From Thalassococcus_A lentus (GTDB lineage Bacteria > Pseudomonadota > Alphaproteobacteria > Rhodobacterales > Rhodobacteraceae), in NCBI RefSeq assembly GCF_028023555.1, contig NZ_JAQIOY010000010.1, positions 62,001-126,000 of the forward strand: DNA of 64,000 nt. Direction: 5' to 3'. Below the pieces are notes generated by a model. That model was given only the letters and a program-made list of their open reading frames with translations. It searched no databases and was not told the DNA's origin. A program made the position numbers and the translations under genes. Below are positions 43,477 through 51,589 of this stretch, piece by piece (position 1 is the stretch's first letter; every line of letters starts with the position of its first letter).

Positions 43477-44433
43477 TTAGAGATGGGTCGCGTCAGGGAA
43501 ATGCTTGGCGCGCAGGTGTTCCAAGTTCATCGTATGCCGTCGCAAAAGTCCGTGTCTTTCCAACCGGTCACACAGCTCTGGTGTGGCAGTGCAGACTTCA
43601 TGGAAAAAGGCGCGGAGCGCTTCTTCGCCGCCGCTGGCTTCGATTTCGGCGAATAGGTCATGCAAGTTCAGAGCCGTTCCATCGCGCACCTGAGGTTTCA
43701 ATTCGGCGCGATAGGAACCTTTGGACAGTCGAAATCGGTAGGCTTCGATGAAATGATCCCAATCCGATGAATGAAAGTGGCCAAGCTCAATACCGGGCAA
43801 TTCGTGCTGGCCGGGGTTTTGTTCCCCATCCAAAATCACGTTGTGAATTTTGATCTGAAGGCCTTTTGTGCCTGCACGAAAAAAGAGTTTGCCAGCCACA
43901 TGGCTTAGAAAACCGCCTGACAGATGCGCCCCATAGGTGGGAAAGCAATCATGAGCCGCCTTTTGGCGGGCGGCCTGATCAATATGGAACGCCTTGAACG
44001 CAGTTGCTTTGCTTTGCGCGCCGGGCATTGGCGCAAGCGCTTCGATCGGGCGCACGCGTGCCGCGAGGCACTCTTGGGGCAGAGCGGCCAGTTGCATGTC
44101 TATCGGGCTGCCGGGAATCAGAAATTCATCCACATCGATATGGGCCAGCCAATCCACTTCGGTTTTGCGGTTGTTGGCGTGCCGGGCGTTCATGGACTGG
44201 CGCACCTGATGTTTCTCAGGTCGCCCCTTGCGTTTGTCCCACCACGCGTCATCGGTGTGCACCGCCCGGATCTTGGGGTGGGCCTGCAGGGTGTTCAGCG
44301 TTTCGGGTGCCTGTTCGTCGAGGTAAATGTAGAGCCGGTGCGCGCCCCGTTCCAAATGCCAAGCGGCAAAGTCGAGCACCGCGTGCAACGGCGCCTTGAT
44401 GGTCGATACGATTCCCCATCTGAGGTCTGTCAT
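43477..44433 (-). CDS. Glycosyltransferase family 2-like protein
   Basis: The 318-residue protein has the GT2_4-type core WGIVSTIKAPLHAVLDFAAWH, LYIYLDEQAPE, a DxD-like site in WLAHIDVDEFLI, and FRLSKGSYRAELKPQ near the C-terminus. The acceptor and sugar are unknown. It is coupled to the larger paralogue upstream by a four-base overlap (44430-44433), forming a tandem pair. Confidence 0.82.
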   Translation of the reverse strand: MTDLRWGIVSTIKAPLHAVLDFAAWHLERGAHRLYIYLDEQAPETLNTLQAHPKIRAVHTDDAWWDKRKGRPEKHQVRQSMNARHANNRKTEVDWLAHIDVDEFLIPGSPIDMQLAALPQECLAARVRPIEALAPMPGAQSKATAFKAFHIDQAARQKAAHDCFPTYGAHLSGGFLSHVAGKLFFRAGTKGLQIKIHNVILDGEQNPGQHELPGIELGHFHSSDWDHFIEAYRFRLSKGSYRAELKPQVRDGTALNLHDLFAEIEASGGEEALRAFFHEVCTATPELCDRLERHGLLRRHTMNLEHLRAKHFPDATHL

Positions 44434-46169
44434 GGTGCAGTCCCGAACACCCGCGACACCGCAGCATCCAGATCAAGCTCGCACCGAAGCAACATTTTGT
44501 GCTGACCCAGTTTCTTGCGCAGCTCCGGCGTATCGGCGCAGACTTCGTCGAAAAAGGCACGCAACCCTTCGTCGCCTTCCTCATCAGCCAGAAAACCAAG
44601 CAGTTCGGCCTGTCCCAATTCGGGACGTTCCGACCGGGCGCGGTAGGATCCCTTGCTTCTGCGGAACTCAAGATGATTGCGGAAGTGATCCCAGCTGGGC
44701 GCATGCATGTGTGCCAGATAGAGACCATCCGGTTTGATCCGGTTCGTAGCATCCGCCCCGCGATATTTAAGCGTATGAATGCCCAGCCGCGTGTCTGGGA
44801 TGCCGGTCCGGGCAAAGACCTTGCCGGAGGTGTGTGACAAAAAACCCCCGTAAAGATGCATGCCGAAGGTCGGGTATATGTCCTGCAACTGTGCCTTTGG
44901 GACGCCAGCTTGTTTGTGGGTCAACTTGAAGTGGCAGGGCGTGCCGTCTTCGCTTGCCAAGGCTTCGGCTGGGGGGATGCGGGCAAGGGCGCAGGCCGGT
45001 GGAACGGTGGCGAGCCTGTCGGACAAACGGCCATCCGAAAGAATGAACTCATCGACGTCGATGTGGCCCAGCCAATCCAGCGAATGCTCCAACGCGCGCA
45101 GGCTGCGGGTCGCATTATGGGCCTGACGCTGCTGATGGGCTGCCATGCGCGGTTTTCCGGTGTCTTGCCAATAGACGTCATCGCATTGCGTGATGCGGAT
45201 CGCCGGGTGACGCGTCAGGAACTCTTCTGCCTGATGATCCGGTTGGTCGAGGTAGATCTGGATGAGCGATGCGCCCATTTCGATATGGTGCGCAGCAAAT
45301 CGCGCGATTTGGGGCAGGGGGGCCTTGATCGTGCTGACCAACCCCCAACGCAGCGTTTCACTGTCTAGATGCAAACGATCATGCGGGACAGGCGCGATAT
45401 TGGAGGGTTTGACCTTGTCCTTCTGAAGCCGTTCCTTGCGGGACTTCATTGTTCGGAGGCGCTTGAACACGGTGCGGGGATCGGTCGTCAGGTCTTCTAT
45501 CAGCCCATGCGCAAGCGGGGCGATGACAGTATCGCCCGCTGCTTCCTGCCAAAGTCGGGCGATCAGGTTCACATCCAGCCCGCCGCCTGTCAGCGAGTAG
45601 CTGTCCATATCCAGTGGCAGCACCGCCCGCTGTTTTCCATCAAGTGCAAAGGCGCGGTCCGGGGTATGCCCAGAGTAAAGCCGTTCGGATTCATAAAGTT
45701 TCATCATGCCGAAGAGGGCGGTCAGCGCCAATCCGACCGAGCGCTGCGCCGCCGTTGCGCCATGATCACCAAAGGTGGTGATTGCCGAGACCTGCCAGCG
45801 CTGATCGAGATGGCTGCGCAGATGATCCCCGTGTTCGGCCCAAAGCCTGTTGAACAGGGCAGGCGCATGTGCCGGGAAGCTGCGTTTTCGCAGGTGGGAG
45901 ATCAGCATTGCATTGAGGTAGCAGAGTTCTGACAGGCCGGTGAGTTCCTTGCGCAGCGCATGCCGTTTGCGGTGGTAGGAGGAGCGGAAGGGCGCGGCCT
46001 CAGCCGGATCGAGATCCGGATCTGCAACGATTTCCCCGCTGAGCGGCGTCAGGTCAATGTCTGCATCTGGCAAGGCTTCGCCGGGCGCATAGTCAAAGGC
46101 ATCGCGCCGTCCCTCGTATTGGGACAGCACGGCCTTGATGCCTCCGGGGTAGGTCTGATCGCTGCTCAT
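44430..46169 (-). CDS. Two-domain glycosyltransferase paralogous to its neighbour
   Basis: The 579-residue protein has an N-terminal module of about 270 residues of unknown fold (SSYHRKRHALRKELTGLSEL, helix-rich) and a C-terminal GT2-like domain (about 275-575) colinear with the neighbouring protein: WGLVSTIKAPLPQIARFAAH, LGHIDVDEFIL, LEFRRSKGSYRARSERPELG. The two probably modify the same polysaccharide or protein in turn. Tandem duplication followed by gain or loss of the N-terminal part is the simple origin. Confidence 0.82.
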   Translation of the reverse strand: MSSDQTYPGGIKAVLSQYEGRRDAFDYAPGEALPDADIDLTPLSGEIVADPDLDPAEAAPFRSSYHRKRHALRKELTGLSELCYLNAMLISHLRKRSFPAHAPALFNRLWAEHGDHLRSHLDQRWQVSAITTFGDHGATAAQRSVGLALTALFGMMKLYESERLYSGHTPDRAFALDGKQRAVLPLDMDSYSLTGGGLDVNLIARLWQEAAGDTVIAPLAHGLIEDLTTDPRTVFKRLRTMKSRKERLQKDKVKPSNIAPVPHDRLHLDSETLRWGLVSTIKAPLPQIARFAAHHIEMGASLIQIYLDQPDHQAEEFLTRHPAIRITQCDDVYWQDTGKPRMAAHQQRQAHNATRSLRALEHSLDWLGHIDVDEFILSDGRLSDRLATVPPACALARIPPAEALASEDGTPCHFKLTHKQAGVPKAQLQDIYPTFGMHLYGGFLSHTSGKVFARTGIPDTRLGIHTLKYRGADATNRIKPDGLYLAHMHAPSWDHFRNHLEFRRSKGSYRARSERPELGQAELLGFLADEEGDEGLRAFFDEVCADTPELRKKLGQHKMLLRCELDLDAAVSRVFGTAP

Positions 46170-46390
46170 GGTTCAAAGAGTGGCGGTTTGCTGCGGCATG
46201 GGCAAGGCAAGCCTGAGGCAAGGTTATGAAATTGTGCGCCTGCGGCGCGCCGGTATTGCCTGATCCCGGCCTGCGGGAACAGGCCGTTGGCGCCTGTGGC
46301 GGTTTTTTGTGGAAAGCCCACGCGGCGGTATTTTGGAAAGCTGGGAAGCGGGGGCTTCACAAGTCCGGCGGCTTGCGGCATTGGAGCGCC

Positions 46391-47518
46391 ATGGTTGAGA
46401 CGTCTTTTGAACTGAAAGCCCGCGACGGGCGCGCGAGAACCGGTGTGATCAACACGCCGCGTGGTGAAATCCGGACGCCGGCATTTATGCCCGTGGGCAC
46501 GGCGGCGACTGTAAAGGGCATGTTGCCAGGCTCGGTGCGAGACACCGGCGCGGATATTCTGCTGGGCAACACCTATCATCTGATGTTGCGGCCGTCGGCG
46601 GAGCGCATCGCCCGTTTGGGCGGGCTGCATCGGTTCATGAATTGGGACCGCCCGATCCTCACAGACTCGGGCGGGTTTCAGGTGATGAGCCTTGCGGAGT
46701 TGCGCAAACTGACCGAGGAGGGCGTGACCTTTCGCAGCCACATCGATGGCTCCAAGCACATGCTCAGCCCGGAGCGGTCCATGGAGATCCAGAGATTGCT
46801 GGGCAGCGACATTGTTATGTGTTTCGACGAATGTCCCGCCTTGCCAGCCGACAAGGCCCGGATTGCAGACAGCATGCGTTTGTCGATGCGGTGGGCGCAG
46901 CGGTCACGTGACGCCTTTGGGGATCGTCCGGGGCACATGCTCTTTGGTATTCAGCAAGGCGGGTTGGAAGAGGATTTGCGCGCTGAGAGCGCCGAAGCCC
47001 TGCAATCGATTGGTTTTGATGGCTATGCGGTCGGCGGCTTGGCGGTGGGCGAAGGACAGGAAGCCATGTTCGGCTGTCTGGATTTCGCGCCGGAGCAGCT
47101 ACCGCATGACAAGCCGCGTTACTTGATGGGGGTTGGCAAGCCCGACGACATCGTGGGGGCCGTGAAACGCGGCATCGACATGATGGATTGTGTTTTGCCA
47201 TCCCGGTCCGGGCGGACAGGACAAGCCTGGACGCGTCGCGGACAGGTGAACATCAAGAATGCGCGCCATGCTGACGACCCGCGCCCGCTGGACGAACACT
47301 GCACATGTCCGGCCTGCCGCAGCTATAGCCGGGCCTATCTGCATCATGTGTTTCGGTCAGGAGAGATGATCAGTGGTATGCTGCTGACCTGGCATAACCT
47401 GCATTACTATCAAGAACTTATGCAGGGTATGCGCGATGCAATCGCGCGGCAGAGCTTTGCGCAGTTCGAAGCAGATTTCCATGCGCAGCGGCAGCAAGGC
47501 GACATTGAGCCGGTCTGA
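46391..47518 (+). CDS. tgt: tRNA-guanine transglycosylase
   Basis: The 375-residue TIM-barrel enzyme exchanges G34 for preQ1 in queuosine-type tRNAs. It has TPAFMPVGTAATVKG, LTDSGGFQVMSL with the Asp general acid/base, DCVLPSRSGRTGQAW with the nucleophile region, and the zinc site CTCPACRSYSRAYLHH. ATG 46391 follows GGAG. The longer frame upstream to 46226 lacks family sequence. The 221-base spacer upstream of it contains no evident gene. Confidence 0.95.
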   Translation: MVETSFELKARDGRARTGVINTPRGEIRTPAFMPVGTAATVKGMLPGSVRDTGADILLGNTYHLMLRPSAERIARLGGLHRFMNWDRPILTDSGGFQVMSLAELRKLTEEGVTFRSHIDGSKHMLSPERSMEIQRLLGSDIVMCFDECPALPADKARIADSMRLSMRWAQRSRDAFGDRPGHMLFGIQQGGLEEDLRAESAEALQSIGFDGYAVGGLAVGEGQEAMFGCLDFAPEQLPHDKPRYLMGVGKPDDIVGAVKRGIDMMDCVLPSRSGRTGQAWTRRGQVNIKNARHADDPRPLDEHCTCPACRSYSRAYLHHVFRSGEMISGMLLTWHNLHYYQELMQGMRDAIARQSFAQFEADFHAQRQQGDIEPV

Positions 47519-47867
47519 TCGATCTGATTGACGCTGTGAGGAGCAGGCCGCCATTGGGGGAACCGTTCCTGCTGCGTGCCACCATTCGCCTCCTTGCTGT
47601 GACGAATGAAACGGTTGGATGGCGACGAAAAGTGCCTGAAATTTTCAAACTTGCTTAGCGAAAGCCAAGAACCGTTAGAAACCTTGTTGATTTGTGGGCA
47701 ACATCTGCTTGCACCCGGGGTGCGCAAACGTCATTCTGCCATGCAAGGAAAGCGGTGCCCGGTTGAAATGGCGCATTTTAACCCCACCTTAATTTTCCAT
47801 GACTGGAGATTGCCCAGGCTGCCGCCGAGCGGGGCAGGGTGATCTTGCCAAAAAACAGGATACGAGC
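47519..47867. other. Intergenic region upstream of lon
   Basis: This 349-base stretch has no convincing gene. It contains the heat-shock-like promoter at 47763-47791 and an AT-richer segment (about 47630-47720) just before it. A long-looped inverted repeat, AGCAGG/CCTGCT, near 47541-47575 may end tgt transcription but has no T-run. Confidence 0.5.
47763..47791 (+). promoter_or_regulatory. Candidate RpoH (sigma-32) promoter of lon
   Basis: TTGAAA (47763-47768) and CCCCACCTTA (47782-47791) are separated by 13 bases, close to the heat-shock consensus CTTGAA-N(13-17)-CCCCATNTA. It is about 80 bases before the lon start. Lon is a heat-shock gene in many bacteria, which fits. Confidence 0.5.
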
Positions 47868-50276
47868 ATGCAAAATCCCCTTAATGCCTCTTACCCGGTG
47901 CTGCCCCTCAGGGACATCGTTGTGTTCCCACATATGATCGTGCCGCTTTTCGTCGGGCGTGAAAAATCGGTGCGCGCATTGGAAGAGGTCATGAACGACG
48001 ACAAGCAGATCCTGCTTGCCGCTCAGATCGATCCTTCTGTCGATGATCCCGAGACGGATGGTATCTACAAGGCTGGCGTTCTGGCCAATGTACTGCAGTT
48101 GCTGAAGCTGCCCGACGGGACCGTGAAGGTGCTTGTCGAAGGGCAAAGCCGGGTTCGCATCAGCGGATACATCGAAAACGATTCATTCTTTGAGGCCACG
48201 GCCGAATACCTGACCGAGATGCCGGGCGACGAAGACACGGTCGAAGCGCTGACTGGCACCGTTGCAGAAGAGTTTGAACGCTACGCAAAGGTCAAAAAGA
48301 ATATTCCCGAAGAGGCGCTGTCCGCCGTCGGTGAAGCACAGGAATCGGCCAAGCTGGCAGATTTGGTTGCCGGGCATCTGGGCGTTGAGGTTCCTCAGAA
48401 GCAAGAGCTTCTGGAGACGCTGGCCGTGTCCGAACGGCTTGAGAAGGTCTATGGTCTGATGCAGGGTGAAATGAGCGTCCTGCAGGTCGAGAAAAAGATC
48501 AAGACGCGCGTGAAAACGCAAATGGAGAAGACCCAGCGCGAGTACTATTTGAATGAGCAGATGAAGGCCATTCAGAAAGAACTGGGCGACGGTGAGGATG
48601 GCCAGAACGAAGTGGCCGAGCTCGAAGCCAAGGTTTCTGAGACCAAGCTGTCCAAGGAAGCGCGCGAAAAAGCCGAAGCCGAGATCAAGAAGCTCAAGAA
48701 CATGTCCCCCATGAGCGCAGAGGCGACCGTGGTGCGGAACTATCTCGACTGGATGCTGTCGATTCCGTGGGACACCAAGTCCCGCGTCAAAAAGGATTTG
48801 GGCCGCGCGCAGCAAATCCTCGATGCCGATCACTATTCGCTCGAGAAGGTCAAAGAGCGTATTGTCGAATATCTGGCCGTTCAGGCCCGTTCGAAAAAGC
48901 TCAAAGGCCCGATCCTGTGCCTTGTTGGCCCTCCGGGTGTGGGTAAGACATCGCTTGGCAAGAGCGTTGCCAAGGCCACGGGGCGCGAGTTCATTCGTAT
49001 TTCGCTGGGCGGTGTGCGCGACGAAAGCGAAATTCGCGGTCACCGGAGAACCTATATTGGGTCGATGCCGGGCAAGATCATTCAGGCGCTGAAAAAGGCC
49101 AAGACGTCCAACCCGCTGATCTTGCTGGATGAGATCGACAAGATGGGTCAGGATTTCCGGGGTGATCCGGCGTCGGCAATGCTGGAAGTCCTTGATCCTG
49201 AACAGAATTCGACCTTTGTGGACCACTATCTTGAGGTGGAATACGATCTGTCCAACGTGATGTTCGTGACCACTTCCAACAGCTACAACATGCCGGGTCC
49301 ATTGCTTGACCGGATGGAGATCATCCCTCTGTCGGGCTACACCGAGGACGAGAAACTGGAAATCGCCAAGCGGCACTTGCTGGACAAACAGGTCAAGAAC
49401 CATGGCCTGAAGAAAGGTGAGTTTGCGGTCGAAGATGCGGCGCTTACGGATATCGTGCGGTACTACACACGCGAGGCCGGTGTTCGTAATCTGGAGCGCG
49501 AAATCGCGAAGCTGGCACGCAAGGCCGTGACCAAGATCGTCAAGAAAGAGGACACGACCGTTACGGTTACCTCTGAGAACCTCGATGATTTTCTCGGTGT
49601 TCGCAAATACCGCTACGGTTTGGCTGAAGACGAGAACCAGGTCGGTGTCGTTACCGGCTTGGCCTATACCTCTGTGGGTGGCGATCTGCTGCACATCGAA
49701 GCGTTGAAACTTCCGGGTAAGGGCCGGATGAAGACAACCGGTAAGCTGGGCGATGTCATGAAGGAAAGCATTGACGCTGCTGCCAGCTACGTCCGTTCAA
49801 TCGCGCCGCAGATCGGGGTCAAACCGCCGAAGTTCGACAAGATGGACATCCACGTGCACGTGCCCGATGGCGCGACGCCCAAAGATGGCCCATCTGCAGG
49901 CTTGGCCATGGTGACATCTATTGTATCGGTTCTGACTGGCATCCCGGTGCGCAAGGATATCGCCATGACCGGTGAGGTTTCGCTGCGCGGCAACGCGATG
50001 CCAATCGGCGGGCTCAAGGAAAAGCTGCTGGCCGCACTGCGCGGTGGCATCAAGACGGTTCTGATCCCGGAAGAAAACGAAAAGGATTTGGCCGACCTGC
50101 CTGACAACGTGACCAGCGGTCTCGAGATCATTCCGGTCAAGCATGTCTCAGAGGTTCTGAAACTGGCGCTTGTGCAGTCGCCGGAACCGATTGAATGGGA
50201 CGAAGAGGCCGAAGAAGCCGCTGCCGCTGCCAAGTTGCAAGCGGGCGGAGAAGGAGCAGGGGCGACCGCCCACTGA
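47868..50276 (+). CDS. lon: ATP-dependent protease Lon
   Basis: The 802-residue LonA protein has an N-terminal substrate-binding domain (1-310), an AAA+ module with Walker A GPPGVGKTS (Lys360) and Walker B LLDEIDKMG, and a C-terminal serine protease domain with PKDGPSAGLAM (Ser676) and the downstream catalytic lysine in GLKEKLLAALRGGIK. It degrades misfolded and regulatory proteins in the cytoplasm. ATG 47868 follows ACAGGA. The Ala/Glu-rich C-terminal tail (EEAEEAAAAAKLQAGG) is probably disordered. Confidence 0.96.
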   Translation: MQNPLNASYPVLPLRDIVVFPHMIVPLFVGREKSVRALEEVMNDDKQILLAAQIDPSVDDPETDGIYKAGVLANVLQLLKLPDGTVKVLVEGQSRVRISGYIENDSFFEATAEYLTEMPGDEDTVEALTGTVAEEFERYAKVKKNIPEEALSAVGEAQESAKLADLVAGHLGVEVPQKQELLETLAVSERLEKVYGLMQGEMSVLQVEKKIKTRVKTQMEKTQREYYLNEQMKAIQKELGDGEDGQNEVAELEAKVSETKLSKEAREKAEAEIKKLKNMSPMSAEATVVRNYLDWMLSIPWDTKSRVKKDLGRAQQILDADHYSLEKVKERIVEYLAVQARSKKLKGPILCLVGPPGVGKTSLGKSVAKATGREFIRISLGGVRDESEIRGHRRTYIGSMPGKIIQALKKAKTSNPLILLDEIDKMGQDFRGDPASAMLEVLDPEQNSTFVDHYLEVEYDLSNVMFVTTSNSYNMPGPLLDRMEIIPLSGYTEDEKLEIAKRHLLDKQVKNHGLKKGEFAVEDAALTDIVRYYTREAGVRNLEREIAKLARKAVTKIVKKEDTTVTVTSENLDDFLGVRKYRYGLAEDENQVGVVTGLAYTSVGGDLLHIEALKLPGKGRMKTTGKLGDVMKESIDAAASYVRSIAPQIGVKPPKFDKMDIHVHVPDGATPKDGPSAGLAMVTSIVSVLTGIPVRKDIAMTGEVSLRGNAMPIGGLKEKLLAALRGGIKTVLIPEENEKDLADLPDNVTSGLEIIPVKHVSEVLKLALVQSPEPIEWDEEAEEAAAAAKLQAGGEGAGATAH

Positions 50277-50304
50277 GCCCAAGCCAAAGCCAAAGCTTAA
50301 AGAG

Positions 50305-50330
50305 CGCCGCCCTTCTGGGCGGCGTTTTTT
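50305..50330 (+). terminator. Rho-independent terminator of lon
   Basis: The perfect 8-bp stem CGCCGCCC/GGGCGGCG (50305-50312 with 50317-50324) with loop TTCT is followed by seven T residues. Confidence 0.92.
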
Positions 50331-50392
50331 TGCGCCGTCAATTCGCGTTCAGGGCCAGCGGCCCAGAGATACGCTATTGATTGGTCTAAGTG

Positions 50393-50581
50393 TTAGTTTC
50401 CGGCTGCTGCGCCGAAGACGATCAAAGTGATCAATCCCAGCACCAAACCACCAGCATTTGCACTGCTGTCGGCCGCATCTTGTTGAATGACAATCGGTTC
50501 AACGACCGGATCAGAAGGACCATCCGCCTGCGCAGAAACAGCGGCGAAAGAAAGAGAGGCAATGATTACGAGCTTTTTCAT
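50393..50581 (-). CDS. Small exported protein with C-terminal hydrophobic segment
   Basis: From the ATG at 50581 the 62-residue product has a signal peptide (MKKLVIIASLSFAAVSAQA), a short acidic middle (DGPSDPVVEPIVIQQDAAD) and a C-terminal hydrophobic segment (GGLVLGLITLIVFGAA). Similar tiny proteins with a P-V-x-E-P centre are common in Roseobacters. The function is unknown. An upstream in-frame ATG at 50593 (MGSQMKK) is an alternative. Confidence 0.72.
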   Translation of the reverse strand: MKKLVIIASLSFAAVSAQADGPSDPVVEPIVIQQDAADSSANAGGLVLGLITLIVFGAAAGN

Positions 50582-50759
50582 TTGAGAACCCATTTGGCAG
50601 ATTGAATTCGAATCAAAGCTGATGCGGTTTTTTCCGAAGAGTCAAGGTATGGGTGGTAATCTCCCTCAGGATGTACTATACCTTGTGTCATACCCAAGAA
50701 GCGGAGCCTTTATGGCGCAACCGCTCGGGCAGGTGAAAACAAGAGGCAGAGCAGAAGTT

Positions 50760-51212
50760 ATGGCGACTACAAAAACATCGACCACCGGTCGAAAAACCAC
50801 CCGTAAAACGACAACCTCTACCAAAAAGAAGACGGCCAGCGATACGTCGGCTGCAGCGCTTGAGCCCACGTCTATCAAGGCTGCGGATGACGACATGGCG
50901 CCCGTTCTCGAGGATGTTCAGGATACCGGCGATGGTGGCGTTGAAGCAGCCCGCAAAAACGAACTGATCGAACTTGCAGTTGCGCGCAGCGGTGTCAAAA
51001 AACGCGATGCAAAGCCTGCGATCGAAGCGGCGCTTGCGATCATGGGCGAAATGGTTTCCGAGGGCCGCGAACTGAACCTGAAGGGGTTTGGCAAATTTAA
51101 GGTCAAGCGCACAGTTGATGCCCAGAACGGCACAGTTGTGCACGCCAGATTGCGTCAGCCGCAAGTATCGGAACCCGCGGTTCCAATGCCCAGCGTCTCT
51201 CCGGCAGAATAA
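50760..51212 (+). CDS. HU-family DNA-binding protein with basic N-terminal extension
   Basis: From ATG 50760 the 150-residue protein has a Lys/Thr-rich disordered head (1-27), an acidic linker (about 40-60), and an HU fold beginning RKNELIELAVARSGVKKRDAKPA and including LNLKGFGKFKVKR. The usual HU arm (GRNPxTG) is replaced by DAQNGTVVHARLRQPQ, so DNA bending may differ. The weak ribosome site AAGAGG precedes it, and an in-frame ATG at 50712 would add 16 residues. Confidence 0.8.
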   Translation: MATTKTSTTGRKTTRKTTTSTKKKTASDTSAAALEPTSIKAADDDMAPVLEDVQDTGDGGVEAARKNELIELAVARSGVKKRDAKPAIEAALAIMGEMVSEGRELNLKGFGKFKVKRTVDAQNGTVVHARLRQPQVSEPAVPMPSVSPAE

Positions 51213-51244
51213 ACTCAAGCCAGTTCTCCACCTTTTGTTAATTG

Positions 51245-51272
51245 ACGGGGCGTGACACAGCGCGCCCCGTTT
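51245..51272 (+). terminator. Probable terminator of the HU-like gene
   Basis: ACGGGGCG (51245-51252) pairs perfectly with CGCCCCGT (51263-51270), followed by a short TTT run, 33 bases after the stop codon. Confidence 0.6.
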
Positions 51273-51290
51273 CGGCATGTGCCCGGCCTC

Positions 51291-51319
51291 TTGCGATTTG
51301 ATCTTCAGAGGGCTAATAC
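51291..51319 (+). promoter_or_regulatory. Promoter of tRNA-Val(CAC)
   Basis: TTGCGA (51291-51296), a 17-base spacer and TAATAC (51314-51319) place a start about seven bases after the -10, just before the tRNA 5' end. Confidence 0.6.
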
Positions 51320-51329
51320 GCCTCGCAGC

Positions 51330-51404
51330 GGGTGATTAGCTCAGTGGTAGAGCGCTTCGTTCACATCGAAGATGTCGGGAGTTCAAATCTCTCATCACCC
51401 ACCA
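51330..51404 (+). tRNA. tRNA-Val, anticodon CAC
   Basis: The cloverleaf is complete: acceptor GGGTGAT/ATCACCC, D-arm GCTC/GAGC, anticodon stem CTTCG/CGAAG with loop TTCACAT (anticodon CAC), T-arm GGGAG/CTCTC with loop TTCAAAT, and an encoded CCA end. It differs at five positions from the second tRNA-Val at 54498. Confidence 0.95.
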
Positions 51405-51589
51405 TTCTCCCATGAGTTGCTGCGCGATATAATGACTCACGCTTTGGTAGATTTTTTTTAGCGAAATCAATGATTTCTGTGACGTGAAGGTCGCGGTGGG
51501 TACCGACTTCAGTTGCAAAATCTGTTGCCTTTGACCTGCCGAAAGATCCCGTTAAGTTGACGTAGGGGATTGTTGCACGTCAGGTTCAT

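Noticed and set aside
46226..46390. N-terminal extension of tgt (55 extra residues)
   Set aside because: The extension has no TGT family sequence and the ATG at 46391 has a ribosome site; known Tgt proteins start at this point.
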